Source: GWF2-43-63 sp964559205
GTDB taxonomy: Bacteria > Bacteroidota > Bacteroidia > Bacteroidales > DTU049
Assembly (NCBI GenBank): GCA_964559205.1
Contig: CAZLHV010000010.1
Span: 1-36,788, forward strand
Reading direction: 5' to 3'
Length of the DNA stretch: 36,788 nucleotides
This document shows, piece after piece, positions 15,024 to 22,305 of the stretch (its first letter is position 1; every line of letters starts with the position of its first letter). The translations under genes were made by a program, and so were the position numbers. The notes under the pieces were generated by a model. That model was given only the letters and a program-made list of their open reading frames with translations. It was not told where the DNA came from and made no database searches.

Positions 15024-16946
15024 ATGAAAACTGTTCTCGGAATACTGATGCTGCTCTCGATGACGGCCTTGCAAGCACAGAACATTGATATTCATGCCAC
15101 AAGGGATATTGCACGCGACGACGCTTTCAGAGCCTCTGTCTTGAAATCTGTTCCTGAAAAATTCATCGGGCAGGAATATGATTTAAAATATCACCGTTTC
15201 AACTGGACTGTCGATCCGGCGAAAGATTCTATCAGGGGATCTGTCACATCATACTTTGTGGTTTTACAGAACAATCTCACTCAAATTGACTTTTCGCTTG
15301 AGGTTGGCATGTGGGTCGATTCGGTACGCTATCACGGCGCCACGGCTCTTTCAGTACACGTGAACGACGAAGTGAACATCACTGGATTCCCGGCACTGGC
15401 TGCCGGCACGCTCGACAGCATCACCATTTATTACCATGGATCTCCCATGGGAATGAGTGGCTTCGGATCATTTATCAACAGCACACACGGCGGAAGCAAC
15501 ACCCCTATTTTGTGGACGCTTTCTGAACCATATGGAGCCTATGAATGGTGGCCCTGTAAAAATGACCTTAGCGATAAAATTGATTCAATCGATGTATTTG
15601 TGACACATCCCAATGGCTACCATGCCGCATCGAATGGTTTACTTGTATCGGAAACAGTGAACGGACCAAACACAACAGCACACTGGAAGCATCGCTACCC
15701 TATTGCTGCCTATCTTGTGGCCATCGCAGTTACGAATTACTCCATTTACACCAACAATTTTAGTCTATCTCAGGGCACGCTTCCGGTACTCAACTATGTA
15801 TTTCCTGAAGACCTTGCTAATGCTCAATTATCCACTCCGGTGCTCGAACCGGTCATGCAGTTCTATGATTCCCTGATTGCTCCTTATCCGTTCATGAGTG
15901 AAAAATACGGCCATGCACAGTTTGGATGGGGTGGTGGAATGGAACATCAAACCATGAGTTTCATGGGCGGTTTTGGCTACGAACTGATGGCTCATGAGTT
16001 ACTGCACATGTGGTTTGGCGATGCAGTTACCTGTGGCACCTGGCACGACATATGGCTCAATGAAGGCTTTGCGACCTATTTTACCTCGCTGAATTACGAG
16101 CGATTCTTTCCAAACCAATACTGGATGCCCTGGAAAGAAGGAGCAGTGAATTACATCACATCTGAACCTGACGGATCGGTATACGTGTATGACACCACTG
16201 ATGTGGGAAGGGTTTTTTCAAGCAGGCTCAGCTATTACAAAGGAGCATATCTTCTACATATGCTTCGCTGGGTGGTAGGCGACAGCGCCTTTTTCAACGG
16301 GGTAAGAAACTATTACAACAATCCCACCTACTTTTATGGCTATGCCAAATCGCCTGACCTCATCGCCGAAATGGAGAATACTTCGGGCATGGATCTCAGC
16401 GAGTTTTTTGCCGACTGGCTATATGGTGAAGGGTATCCCACCTACAACATTTCAGTGGAGTATTTAGCTCAGGACAGCATGAAAGTGGTGATTGGTCAGA
16501 CCACATCGCATCCATCGGTGAGCTTTTTCGAGATGCCCGTCCCGTTGACGTTTTGGTCAGGTGGTCAGGATACCACATTGATTTTTGATCATCAATCTGA
16601 CGGGCAGGAATTCATTGTAAGCGGTATGGCCTGGCCCGATTCGGTCATTTTTGACCCTGAACTTTGGATTTGTGCTCATTCGTCACCCATCTCGGTTGGC
16701 ATATCCGAATCTACAGATGCATCAATCCAGATATATCCCAATCCAGCACAAAACGATTTGATTGTTCACGGATTGACCGATGGGGATTTTTCATATTCGA
16801 TTTTCGACAGCCGAGGCACCAAAGCATCTTCAGGATATTTCAAAGGAGGAAATGTCATTTCGGTTCAATCGCTGAAACCCGGAGCCTACACTCTGGTGAT
16901 TGAAACCGGTGAAAAATTGCTGAAGGCTCCTTTCGTAAAAGAATAA
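15024..16946 (+). CDS. Secreted M1-family metallopeptidase with T9SS C-terminal sorting domain
   Basis: 640 residues. A signal peptide (cleavage probably after ALQAQ near 20) precedes an N-terminal beta domain and a gluzincin catalytic domain with zinc site HELLH at 324-328 and the third ligand Glu347 in NEGFATYF, i.e. HExxH-x18-E. The exopeptidase motif that usually reads GAMEN is GGMEH at 304-308. The last 73 residues (568-640) start IQIYPNPAQND and have the features of a type A T9SS sorting domain: the YPNP motif, an Asp-Ser-Arg-Gly turn, and SLKPGAYTLVIETG. The protein is therefore predicted to cross the inner membrane by Sec, then the outer membrane by T9SS, and be attached at the surface or released. 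PorW/SprE at 5952 is part of that machinery. It likely trims peptides from the N-terminus outside the cell; specificity is unknown. Confidence 0.9.
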   Translation: MKTVLGILMLLSMTALQAQNIDIHATRDIARDDAFRASVLKSVPEKFIGQEYDLKYHRFNWTVDPAKDSIRGSVTSYFVVLQNNLTQIDFSLEVGMWVDSVRYHGATALSVHVNDEVNITGFPALAAGTLDSITIYYHGSPMGMSGFGSFINSTHGGSNTPILWTLSEPYGAYEWWPCKNDLSDKIDSIDVFVTHPNGYHAASNGLLVSETVNGPNTTAHWKHRYPIAAYLVAIAVTNYSIYTNNFSLSQGTLPVLNYVFPEDLANAQLSTPVLEPVMQFYDSLIAPYPFMSEKYGHAQFGWGGGMEHQTMSFMGGFGYELMAHELLHMWFGDAVTCGTWHDIWLNEGFATYFTSLNYERFFPNQYWMPWKEGAVNYITSEPDGSVYVYDTTDVGRVFSSRLSYYKGAYLLHMLRWVVGDSAFFNGVRNYYNNPTYFYGYAKSPDLIAEMENTSGMDLSEFFADWLYGEGYPTYNISVEYLAQDSMKVVIGQTTSHPSVSFFEMPVPLTFWSGGQDTTLIFDHQSDGQEFIVSGMAWPDSVIFDPELWICAHSSPISVGISESTDASIQIYPNPAQNDLIVHGLTDGDFSYSIFDSRGTKASSGYFKGGNVISVQSLKPGAYTLVIETGEKLLKAPFVKE

Positions 16947-16977
16947 GCCCTTTTTTCGTCAGGGAAATGATTTGCTG

Positions 16978-17349
16978 ATGAAACCAAGACATAACAACTC
17001 ATCCCATACCGGAAAGCTGGGGGAGGAATTCGCTGCCAGATTTCTCGAAAGACTTGGATTTGAGATTATTCACCGAAACTGGCGTTGCGGACGAGAGGAA
17101 ATTGATCTGGTGGCAAAGCACGAAGGATGGCTGGTTTTTGTGGAAGTAAAAACCCGCAGCAATGTTGCCTTCGGACAACCATGGGAATCGGTAGATCAAC
17201 GTAAACAGGATGCCATGATCCGGGCAGCAGAATCATACCTTGAGGCCACCAATACCGATGCCGATATTCGCTTTGATATTGTGTCGGTCACACTCAACGC
17301 TTCTGGCATATTTGAAGCCGAGTTATTCAGCCACGTGTTCATGCTATAA
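16978..17349 (+). CDS. YraN family (UPF0102) nuclease-like protein
   Basis: 123 residues with the family pattern G(K)xGEExAaxfLexxG near the N-terminus (GKLGEEFAARFLERLGF), then RNWRCGREEIDLVA and LVFVEVKTR, the D...ExK arrangement of restriction-endonuclease-like folds. The molecular role of YraN is not settled; the fold suggests a nucleic-acid enzyme related to Holliday-junction resolvases. The frame is open from 16972 (TTG), but the ATG at 16978 is a better start. It follows the peptidase by 31 bases with no terminator visible between them. Confidence 0.88.
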   Translation: MKPRHNNSSHTGKLGEEFAARFLERLGFEIIHRNWRCGREEIDLVAKHEGWLVFVEVKTRSNVAFGQPWESVDQRKQDAMIRAAESYLEATNTDADIRFDIVSVTLNASGIFEAELFSHVFML

Positions 17350-17362
17350 TCATTTTATTTGT

Positions 17363-17370
17363 TACCTTCG
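17363..17370 (+). promoter_or_regulatory. -7-like element TACCTTCG upstream of the beta-barrel gene
   Basis: One mismatch to TAnnTTTG and identical to the element at 5784-5791 on the other strand. It ends 17 bases before the ATG at 17388. TTTG at 17358-17361 is too close to be a -33 element. Confidence 0.35.
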
Positions 17371-17387
17371 TTGTCAAGAAATGCCAT

Positions 17388-17984
17388 ATGAGAAGTGTCT
17401 TCACTGTCATGCTGTTTTCACTTACCTTGATGTTAAGTGCCCAAGGCTTCAGGGGAGGATTCCGGTTCGGACTTACCGGCACACAGGTGCAGGGCGATAT
17501 GATTTCGGGATTTGACAAAGCAGGGCTTTGCGGAGGTTTTTTAGTATCCTTTCCTCTAAATGAGCAATCTGAACTGGAGATGGAACTCCTTTTTGTTCAA
17601 AAAGGGAGTAGGCGCAATCCCACCAAAGACAGCCCATTCAAATATATCATGAGGTTGAACTATATCGAAATACCTTTATTGTACCGTAGAAAAATAAACA
17701 AAACCCTTGGCTTTGAAACTGGTTTATCGTTTGGCGTACTCAGCAAAACAACTGACGTGGAATATGATATTAATGGATTGATGCCGGCAAGGGCACCTTT
17801 TGAGTCGTATGAAGTTGCCGCTCATGCCGGTTTCACATGGTTTGTTAATGAGCGAGGTTCATTCAACCTGAGATATTCTCATTCTGTTCTGCCCATCCGC
17901 CCCCATCCGGGTGGTGTGACCTACTACCTGAACCGAGGACAGTATAATCTTGTTTTGGCTCTGACCTATGAATATCACTTCTGA
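17388..17984 (+). CDS. Outer-membrane beta-barrel protein (PF13568-like, PorT-family type)
   Basis: 198 residues: a signal peptide (cleavage after LSAQ near 19) and then alternating strands with aromatic ends, a glycine-rich first strand (GFRGGFRFGLTG), LLFVQKGSRRN and YIEIPLLYRRKI turns, and a final strand ending YEYHF. This is the small eight-strand-like outer-membrane barrel common in Bacteroidota, often labelled PorT family. I do not claim it is the T9SS component PorT, because the longer PorT-specific segments are not evident. Its last 17 bases overlap ubiX. Confidence 0.75.
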   Translation: MRSVFTVMLFSLTLMLSAQGFRGGFRFGLTGTQVQGDMISGFDKAGLCGGFLVSFPLNEQSELEMELLFVQKGSRRNPTKDSPFKYIMRLNYIEIPLLYRRKINKTLGFETGLSFGVLSKTTDVEYDINGLMPARAPFESYEVAAHAGFTWFVNERGSFNLRYSHSVLPIRPHPGGVTYYLNRGQYNLVLALTYEYHF

Positions 17985-18546
17985 CAATACACAAAAGGTC
18001 ATTGTGGCCATCACAGGAGCCAGTGGTTCGATGTACGGACGGGTTCTGATCGAGCAATTGCTTTTGCAACCCAACATAGCAGAAATAGCCGTTGTTTTCA
18101 GTGAAGCAGGAAGACAGGTCTGGGACCATGAACGTCAAGGAGCACTGCCTGCTGATCCAGTCGTTAGAACAATGAATGTTTCAGATTTCTTTTCTCCGCC
18201 CTCGTCGGGTTCGGCCGGCTATTCAGCCATGTTTGTGGCACCATGTTCCATGGGGACTTTGGGGCATATTGCTTCAGGAACCAGTGCAAATCTGATTCAC
18301 CGGGCTGCCGACGTCATGCTCAAGGAACGCAGACCATTGATTTTACTGGTCCGCGAAGCCCCTTTCAACCTGATTCATATCGAAAACATGGCAAAGGTTA
18401 CCCGCTCCGGAGCAGTTGTCTTTCCTGCATCGCCTTTTTTCTACCATCATCCCGAGACCCTTGAATCGCTCGTCGGTTCTCTTGTGTCACGGATGCTCTC
18501 ACTTACACATCTTGGCAAACCTTCCCAAGAATGGGGTAATATTTAA
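17968..18546 (+). CDS. ubiX: Flavin prenyltransferase UbiX
   Basis: 192 residues with the UbiX signature: FMN-binding GASGSMYG at 17-24, the CSMGTLGHIASG loop in the middle, the LVREAPFNLIHIENM segment and FPASPFFYHHPET near the C-terminus. UbiX joins dimethylallyl phosphate to FMN, making the prenylated flavin used by UbiD-type decarboxylases. No ubiD is in the window, so its client enzyme is elsewhere; in Bacteroidota it may serve menaquinone or aromatic-acid metabolism. Its start overlaps the preceding barrel gene by 17 bases, and the repeat protein follows 5 bases after its stop. Confidence 0.92.
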   Translation: MNITSDNTQKVIVAITGASGSMYGRVLIEQLLLQPNIAEIAVVFSEAGRQVWDHERQGALPADPVVRTMNVSDFFSPPSSGSAGYSAMFVAPCSMGTLGHIASGTSANLIHRAADVMLKERRPLILLVREAPFNLIHIENMAKVTRSGAVVFPASPFFYHHPETLESLVGSLVSRMLSLTHLGKPSQEWGNI

Positions 18547-18551
18547 GTGCT

Positions 18552-18971
18552 ATGGCAAAAATGCTATTTGAATACGATGTAAAAATCCTTCTGGCCCTTG
18601 AACAATCAGTCAGTGGGAAATCCGATTTCTTCAAATTCCTTTTAAATGGCGGTTATCCCGAACTGGCAGCGTTTTCCAATGCCATCCGCGGCGACCGAAA
18701 AGCGCTGAAATGGTTATTCGACAACGGTTCTCCAGAGCTGGGAGTGCTGAGCGATGCTATTGACTCAGAAGAACCTGCCATTGCATGGCTGAAGAAAAAC
18801 GACCTTACATTCTATCTTGTTTTTGCCGATGCCTGTCGCGGTGTAACTCCTGCACGCGAATGGTTAAAAAACAACAAGTTGGATGTCTTCTTGCGGCTAT
18901 CAATCACCATTCACGAGGTTCTGATTCAGCAGCAGAACGATTCCTGGGATTACCATAAATTCAGACAATAG
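18552..18971 (+). CDS. Uncharacterised protein built of 25-residue helical repeats
   Basis: 139 residues, no signal peptide or transmembrane segment. Four consecutive 25-residue units can be aligned by eye: residues 10-34, 35-59, 60-84 and 85-109, with a partial fifth from 110. The repeat pattern is roughly PELxxxSxAIxxxxxAxxWLxxNx; Trp54, Trp79 and Trp104 recur exactly 25 apart, and the PEL motif recurs at 37 and 61. Each unit would form two short helices, giving a small solenoid. It starts 5 bases after ubiX and is probably translated with it. I do not recognise a named family. A scaffold or adaptor role is only an inference from the architecture. Confidence 0.75.
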   Translation: MAKMLFEYDVKILLALEQSVSGKSDFFKFLLNGGYPELAAFSNAIRGDRKALKWLFDNGSPELGVLSDAIDSEEPAIAWLKKNDLTFYLVFADACRGVTPAREWLKNNKLDVFLRLSITIHEVLIQQQNDSWDYHKFRQ

Positions 18972-19088
18972 GTTGTGCTGAGCTTCACAAAGAAGAAAAA
19001 CAATACTTATTTTCACAAAAGAGGTATTTTGTTATTTTTAATTAACAAATTAAATAGTAATTTTTGGGTGTTATATCAATAACTTATT

Positions 19089-19096
19089 TATATTTG
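19089..19096 (+). promoter_or_regulatory. -7 element TATATTTG (with -33 TTTG) upstream of the orphan sensor gene
   Basis: Exact TAnnTTTG match ending 8 bases before the ATG at 19105. A TTTG at 19063-19066 lies 22 bases upstream, close to the Bacteroidota -33 spacing. The surrounding 130 bases are notably AT-rich. Confidence 0.6.
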
Positions 19097-19104
19097 CCCC
19101 GATC

Positions 19105-19776
19105 ATGGCTGCATTAATCAGAAAAAGAAAGACCTTCATCCTTCCTCTGGTAGTTTTCATTGCCGGAATGGTGTTTTTTGTGGCCGCAAAGCTCTTCATT
19201 CAAAGAAATGAAGCCTATAAGAACATTGATTTGCGTTTGCGATCAGCAGCAGAGTCAACACAACTGATTGTGAATGATTCCATGATTGAATCTGCGGCGA
19301 GGCGTGATCCGCTTGATATGATCAGGCATGACAGCCTGCGTAATCTGGCCAATAAAATAGCATCCATTCACGAATGTGTGTACGTGTATGTGATGATCCG
19401 GTCGGGCGACTCAGCAATTTTTGTATTATCCAGCTATATAGAATCAGACATTACCAACAATCTTGTCACCAATTACCTTGATACATACGAAGAAGTAACG
19501 CCAGCCATGATGGATGCCTTCGGCAGCAGCTCAACCGAAGTGTTTGACTACACCAACGATGTTTGGGGATCGTTCAAAAGCATTTATCTGCCCCGCAAAA
19601 CAAAAAGCGGCACCCCATACTTGCTATGTGCCGATGTGAGAGTGAGCGAAGTATTTGACTTTCAGCTCAGATACATCATTGAGTTTGCATTGTCGGCTTT
19701 ATATCTCATATTGGTTGCTCTTCCCCTTTTTCTGAGCATCAGAAAACATCTGATCCAAAAAGAGCAAAACTCCTGA
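19105..19776 (+). CDS. Orphan membrane protein with Cache-like extracytoplasmic domain
   Basis: 223 residues: transmembrane helix at about 11-32, an extracytoplasmic domain of about 155 residues, a second helix at 190-211 and a 12-residue basic tail. The outer domain begins with a long helix, and the later strands VYVYVMIRSGDSAIFVLSS, WGSFKSIYLP and YLLCADVRV resemble a single Cache/PAS-like ligand-binding fold as seen in sensor kinases and chemoreceptors. There is no kinase, GGDEF, HAMP or methyl-accepting domain, and no such gene is adjacent, so it is an isolated sensor module or a structural membrane protein. It has its own promoter and is followed by the atp operon after 120 bases. The name rests on pattern only. 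Confidence 0.6.
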   Translation: MAALIRKRKTFILPLVVFIAGMVFFVAAKLFIQRNEAYKNIDLRLRSAAESTQLIVNDSMIESAARRDPLDMIRHDSLRNLANKIASIHECVYVYVMIRSGDSAIFVLSSYIESDITNNLVTNYLDTYEEVTPAMMDAFGSSSTEVFDYTNDVWGSFKSIYLPRKTKSGTPYLLCADVRVSEVFDFQLRYIIEFALSALYLILVALPLFLSIRKHLIQKEQNS

Positions 19777-19867
19777 TTTTTAATTCAATCCACTTGTTTT
19801 CTCCTCAAAGCGCCATGCGGGAATGTATGCCGGAAGAAAAATATTTTTCGCATTGCAAAAAAAAAGT

Positions 19868-19875
19868 TTAATTTG
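19868..19875 (+). promoter_or_regulatory. Near -7 element TTAATTTG upstream of atpB
   Basis: One mismatch to TAnnTTTG, 21 bases before the ATG at 19897. It is preceded by A-tracts and by the palindrome GAAAAATATTTTTC at 19836-19849. Confidence 0.35.
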
Positions 19876-19896
19876 CACACGATTTATCCTTCCGTG

Positions 19897-20931
19897 ATGC
19901 AAAAGCTTCTATTCATTTCTCTTCTATTCTTTGCTGCCGCCGGATCCATGCCTGTTCAGGCATCGGAAAAAGAAAACGGCCATGGCGAAGAGCAGGAATT
20001 CAACCCGACAGAAGTCATCTTCGATCACATCCTCGATGCACATGAGTGGCATGTGATGACCATTGGCGAAAAACACATTTCAATTCCTTTGCCAGTGATT
20101 CTGTGGGACGAAGGAGAGCTAGTTGTTTTCAGCAGCAGTCATTTTCATCATGGTCATGACACCTATCGGGGATACCGGATTGAGGAAGGGAAAATTGTGA
20201 GGGTAAACGATCAGGGGGTTGTGGTTGCAGAACCACTTGACTTCTCGATCACGAAGAATGCTGCCGCACTCATATTCAGTTCATCACTTCTGCTCCTCAT
20301 TTTTATCCCGGTTGCCAAAAGATACAAGAAGCGCGAAGGGATGTCTCCAAAAGGGCTTCAGGCATTTCTTGAACCCATTATTCAGTTCGTTCTCAACGAC
20401 ATTGCACGGCCCAACATTGGCGAAAAACGCTATCTGCGCTATGCACCCTATTTGTTAACCCTGTTTTTCTTCATTTTCATCAACAACATCATGGGGCTGA
20501 TTCCGTTTTTTCCTTTCGGATTCAATGTCACAGGAAATATTGCCTTCACAATGACGCTTGCCGTCATCACGCTGATTGTGGTGAATGTAAGTGGCAATAA
20601 AGCTTATTGGAAGCATGTTTTTGCAGCTCCGGGTGTGCCATTCTGGCTTTTACCGATCATGATTCCGGTTGAGCTGATTGGCATCCTATCCAAACCATTC
20701 GCCCTGATGGTTCGTTTGTTTGCAAATATCACAGCAGGACACATTATCGTATTGAGCCTTGTTTCGCTGATTTTCATTTTTAAGTCCATCTACCTTGCAC
20801 CTGTTTCAGTAGCTTTCGTGCTGTTTATGGATTTGCTTGAACTTCTGGTCGCGGCACTTCAGGCTTACATTTTCACTCTTCTCACAGCCTTGTTTATCGG
20901 AATGGCTGTGGCTGAAGCCGAACATCATTGA
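19897..20931 (+). CDS. atpB: ATP synthase F0 subunit a
   Basis: 344 residues. A signal-peptide-like start (MQKLLFISLLFFAAAGSMPVQA) and a His/Glu-rich extracytoplasmic N-terminal extension (about 25-110) precede the conserved membrane part, a layout usual in Bacteroidota subunit a. The key proton-channel arginine is Arg273 in MVRLFANITAGH; the last helix contains DLLELLVAALQAYIFTLLTALFIG. It forms the half-channels next to the c-ring. The frame continues upstream to a TTG at 19873, but the ATG at 19897 starts the signal peptide. First gene of the atpB-E-F-H-A-G run. Confidence 0.95.
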   Translation: MQKLLFISLLFFAAAGSMPVQASEKENGHGEEQEFNPTEVIFDHILDAHEWHVMTIGEKHISIPLPVILWDEGELVVFSSSHFHHGHDTYRGYRIEEGKIVRVNDQGVVVAEPLDFSITKNAAALIFSSSLLLLIFIPVAKRYKKREGMSPKGLQAFLEPIIQFVLNDIARPNIGEKRYLRYAPYLLTLFFFIFINNIMGLIPFFPFGFNVTGNIAFTMTLAVITLIVVNVSGNKAYWKHVFAAPGVPFWLLPIMIPVELIGILSKPFALMVRLFANITAGHIIVLSLVSLIFIFKSIYLAPVSVAFVLFMDLLELLVAALQAYIFTLLTALFIGMAVAEAEHH

Positions 20932-20964
20932 AACTTTTGTTTAACCTCAAAAAATAGAAACACT

Positions 20965-21165
20965 ATGTTGTATGCAGGAATTGGAGCAGGATTGGCCGTA
21001 ATTGGTGCTGGTATCGGTATCGGTCGTATTGGCGGATCAGCAATGGACGCCATCGCACGTCAACCAGAAGCCACATCAAAAATCCAGACGGCCATGATTA
21101 TCGCAGCAGCACTTGTCGAAGGGGTTGCCCTTTTCGCAGTGGTTGTAGCGCTGATTGCCAAGTAA
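20965..21165 (+). CDS. atpE: ATP synthase F0 subunit c
   Basis: 66 residues forming a two-helix hairpin: GAGLAVIGAGIGIGRIGG in helix 1, the polar loop ARQPE, and helix 2 with the ion-binding carboxylate Glu52 (ALVEGVALFA). The residue after Glu52 is Gly, and the extra Ser/Thr and Gln ligands of Na+-binding c subunits are not evident, which points to proton coupling (inference). It is short, with no N-terminal leader. A hairpin at 21181-21199 separates it from atpF. Confidence 0.96.
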   Translation: MLYAGIGAGLAVIGAGIGIGRIGGSAMDAIARQPEATSKIQTAMIIAAALVEGVALFAVVVALIAK

Positions 21166-21180
21166 TTAAACAAAAACGCT

Positions 21181-21199
21181 CTGCAACGGTTGGTTGCAG
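21181..21199 (+). promoter_or_regulatory. RNA hairpin between atpE and atpF
   Basis: Perfect 7-bp stem CTGCAAC / GTTGCAG with a 5-base loop (GGTTG), 16 bases after the atpE stop and 33 before the atpF ATG. It lacks a T-run directly after the stem. It could stabilise the atpE end of the mRNA or dampen readthrough. Confidence 0.45.
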
Positions 21200-21231
21200 G
21201 GCCTTTTATTGTCAACACAAACCCACAAAAT

Positions 21232-21723
21232 ATGCTCACAACACCCGGACTCGGATTGGTATTCTGGACCACAGTAACCTTTCTGTTGTTGTTGGTTCTG
21301 CTGCGCAAATTCGCCTGGAAACCGATTATATCGGCCATCAAAAAGCGCAACGAGGCCATCGATCAGGCTCTGCATGCTGCCGAAAAAGCACGGCAGGAGA
21401 TGGCCGAATTGCAGGTTAACAATGAGAAGTTAATTAGAGAGGCTCAGAAAGAGCGCGATGTTATTCTTGCCGAAGCACGTAAAATGCGTGATAAAATTGT
21501 CGAAGAAGCAGGCCTGAAAGCTCGTGAAGAATCGGAAAGAATTCTTCAGACTGCACGCGAAAACATTCATTTCGAAAAAATGGCCGCAATCACTGAGCTT
21601 AAGAACCAGATTGCTATACTGTCGCTTGAAATTGCAGAAAAAGTTCTGCAGGAAAACCTAAGCAACGACCCCAAGCAACAGGAAATTGCCAGAAACATGG
21701 CCAAGGATATTTCGTTCAATTAA
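21232..21723 (+). CDS. atpF: ATP synthase F0 subunit b
   Basis: 163 residues: one N-terminal membrane helix (LVFWTTVTFLLLLVLLRKF) followed by FAWKPI and a long charged helix (about 30-150) rich in Ala, Glu, Lys and Arg, the peripheral stalk. The frame is open from 21190, but the ATG at 21232 (MLTTPGLGLVFW) matches the typical Bacteroidota start. It dimerises and joins subunit a to delta. The spacing to atpE is 66 bases and contains the hairpin; atpH follows after 11 bases. Confidence 0.95.
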   Translation: MLTTPGLGLVFWTTVTFLLLLVLLRKFAWKPIISAIKKRNEAIDQALHAAEKARQEMAELQVNNEKLIREAQKERDVILAEARKMRDKIVEEAGLKAREESERILQTARENIHFEKMAAITELKNQIAILSLEIAEKVLQENLSNDPKQQEIARNMAKDISFN

Positions 21724-21734
21724 GTCATTGACGG

Positions 21735-22292
21735 ATGAACAACTCACAAATCCCCAAACGATACGCCAGAGCACTTTTTGAGTTAGCGGGCGAAAGAGGA
21801 GCCGACACATTCGTTGAACGCGACATGCGTTCGGTGAGAATAATCAGTGCCAATGTGTCTGAATTCCGCAACATCCTTCGCAGTCCGGTCATTAAACCTC
21901 ATCTCAAGAAGAAGATTATTTCAGCATTATTCGAAGGCCAATTTCATGAACTCACCATCAGGTTTCTGAATTTAATGATTTCGCAGGGCCGCGAAAGTTT
22001 TCTTGCTGAAATTGCCGAACAATACATCGCTTTGTGCCGGGTTAGGGATGGCATTGTTGATGTAGACATTATATCGGCACAGCCACTCGAATCTGCAACC
22101 CTCGAGGCCATTGAGCAAAAAATCGCTTCTCTTACCGGGCTGAAACCAAACTCAACCCAAAAGCTTAACCCAAGATTGCTTGGGGGATTTATGGTTCGTT
22201 TTGGTGACAGCATGTATGATGCATCACTGAGAAACAAACTGACGAAAATCACCCGTGATTTTCAAACAAATATATACGAAAAAGGTTTTTAA
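21735..22292 (+). CDS. atpH: ATP synthase F1 subunit delta
   Basis: 185 residues of typical OSCP/delta type: RYARALFELA at the N-terminus, the LRSPVIKPHLKKKII segment, LMISQGRE, and a C-terminal GLKPNSTQKLNPRLLGGFMVRFGD region of the conserved LxGGxxxxxGD type. It caps F1 and binds the b stalk. Gene spacing is 11 bases upstream and 13 downstream. Confidence 0.95.
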   Translation: MNNSQIPKRYARALFELAGERGADTFVERDMRSVRIISANVSEFRNILRSPVIKPHLKKKIISALFEGQFHELTIRFLNLMISQGRESFLAEIAEQYIALCRVRDGIVDVDIISAQPLESATLEAIEQKIASLTGLKPNSTQKLNPRLLGGFMVRFGDSMYDASLRNKLTKITRDFQTNIYEKGF

Positions 22293-22305
22293 AAAACTGT
22301 AGCAT

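Noticed and set aside
17388..17984. Identification of the barrel as the T9SS component PorT/SprT
   Set aside because: The size is close, but the longer PorT-specific segments are not evident; it fits the generic small outer-membrane barrel family.
19836..19849. Palindrome GAAAAATATTTTTC before atpB as a terminator or operator
   Set aside because: It is an AT-only stem with no T-tract following and is expected by chance in AT-rich spacer.
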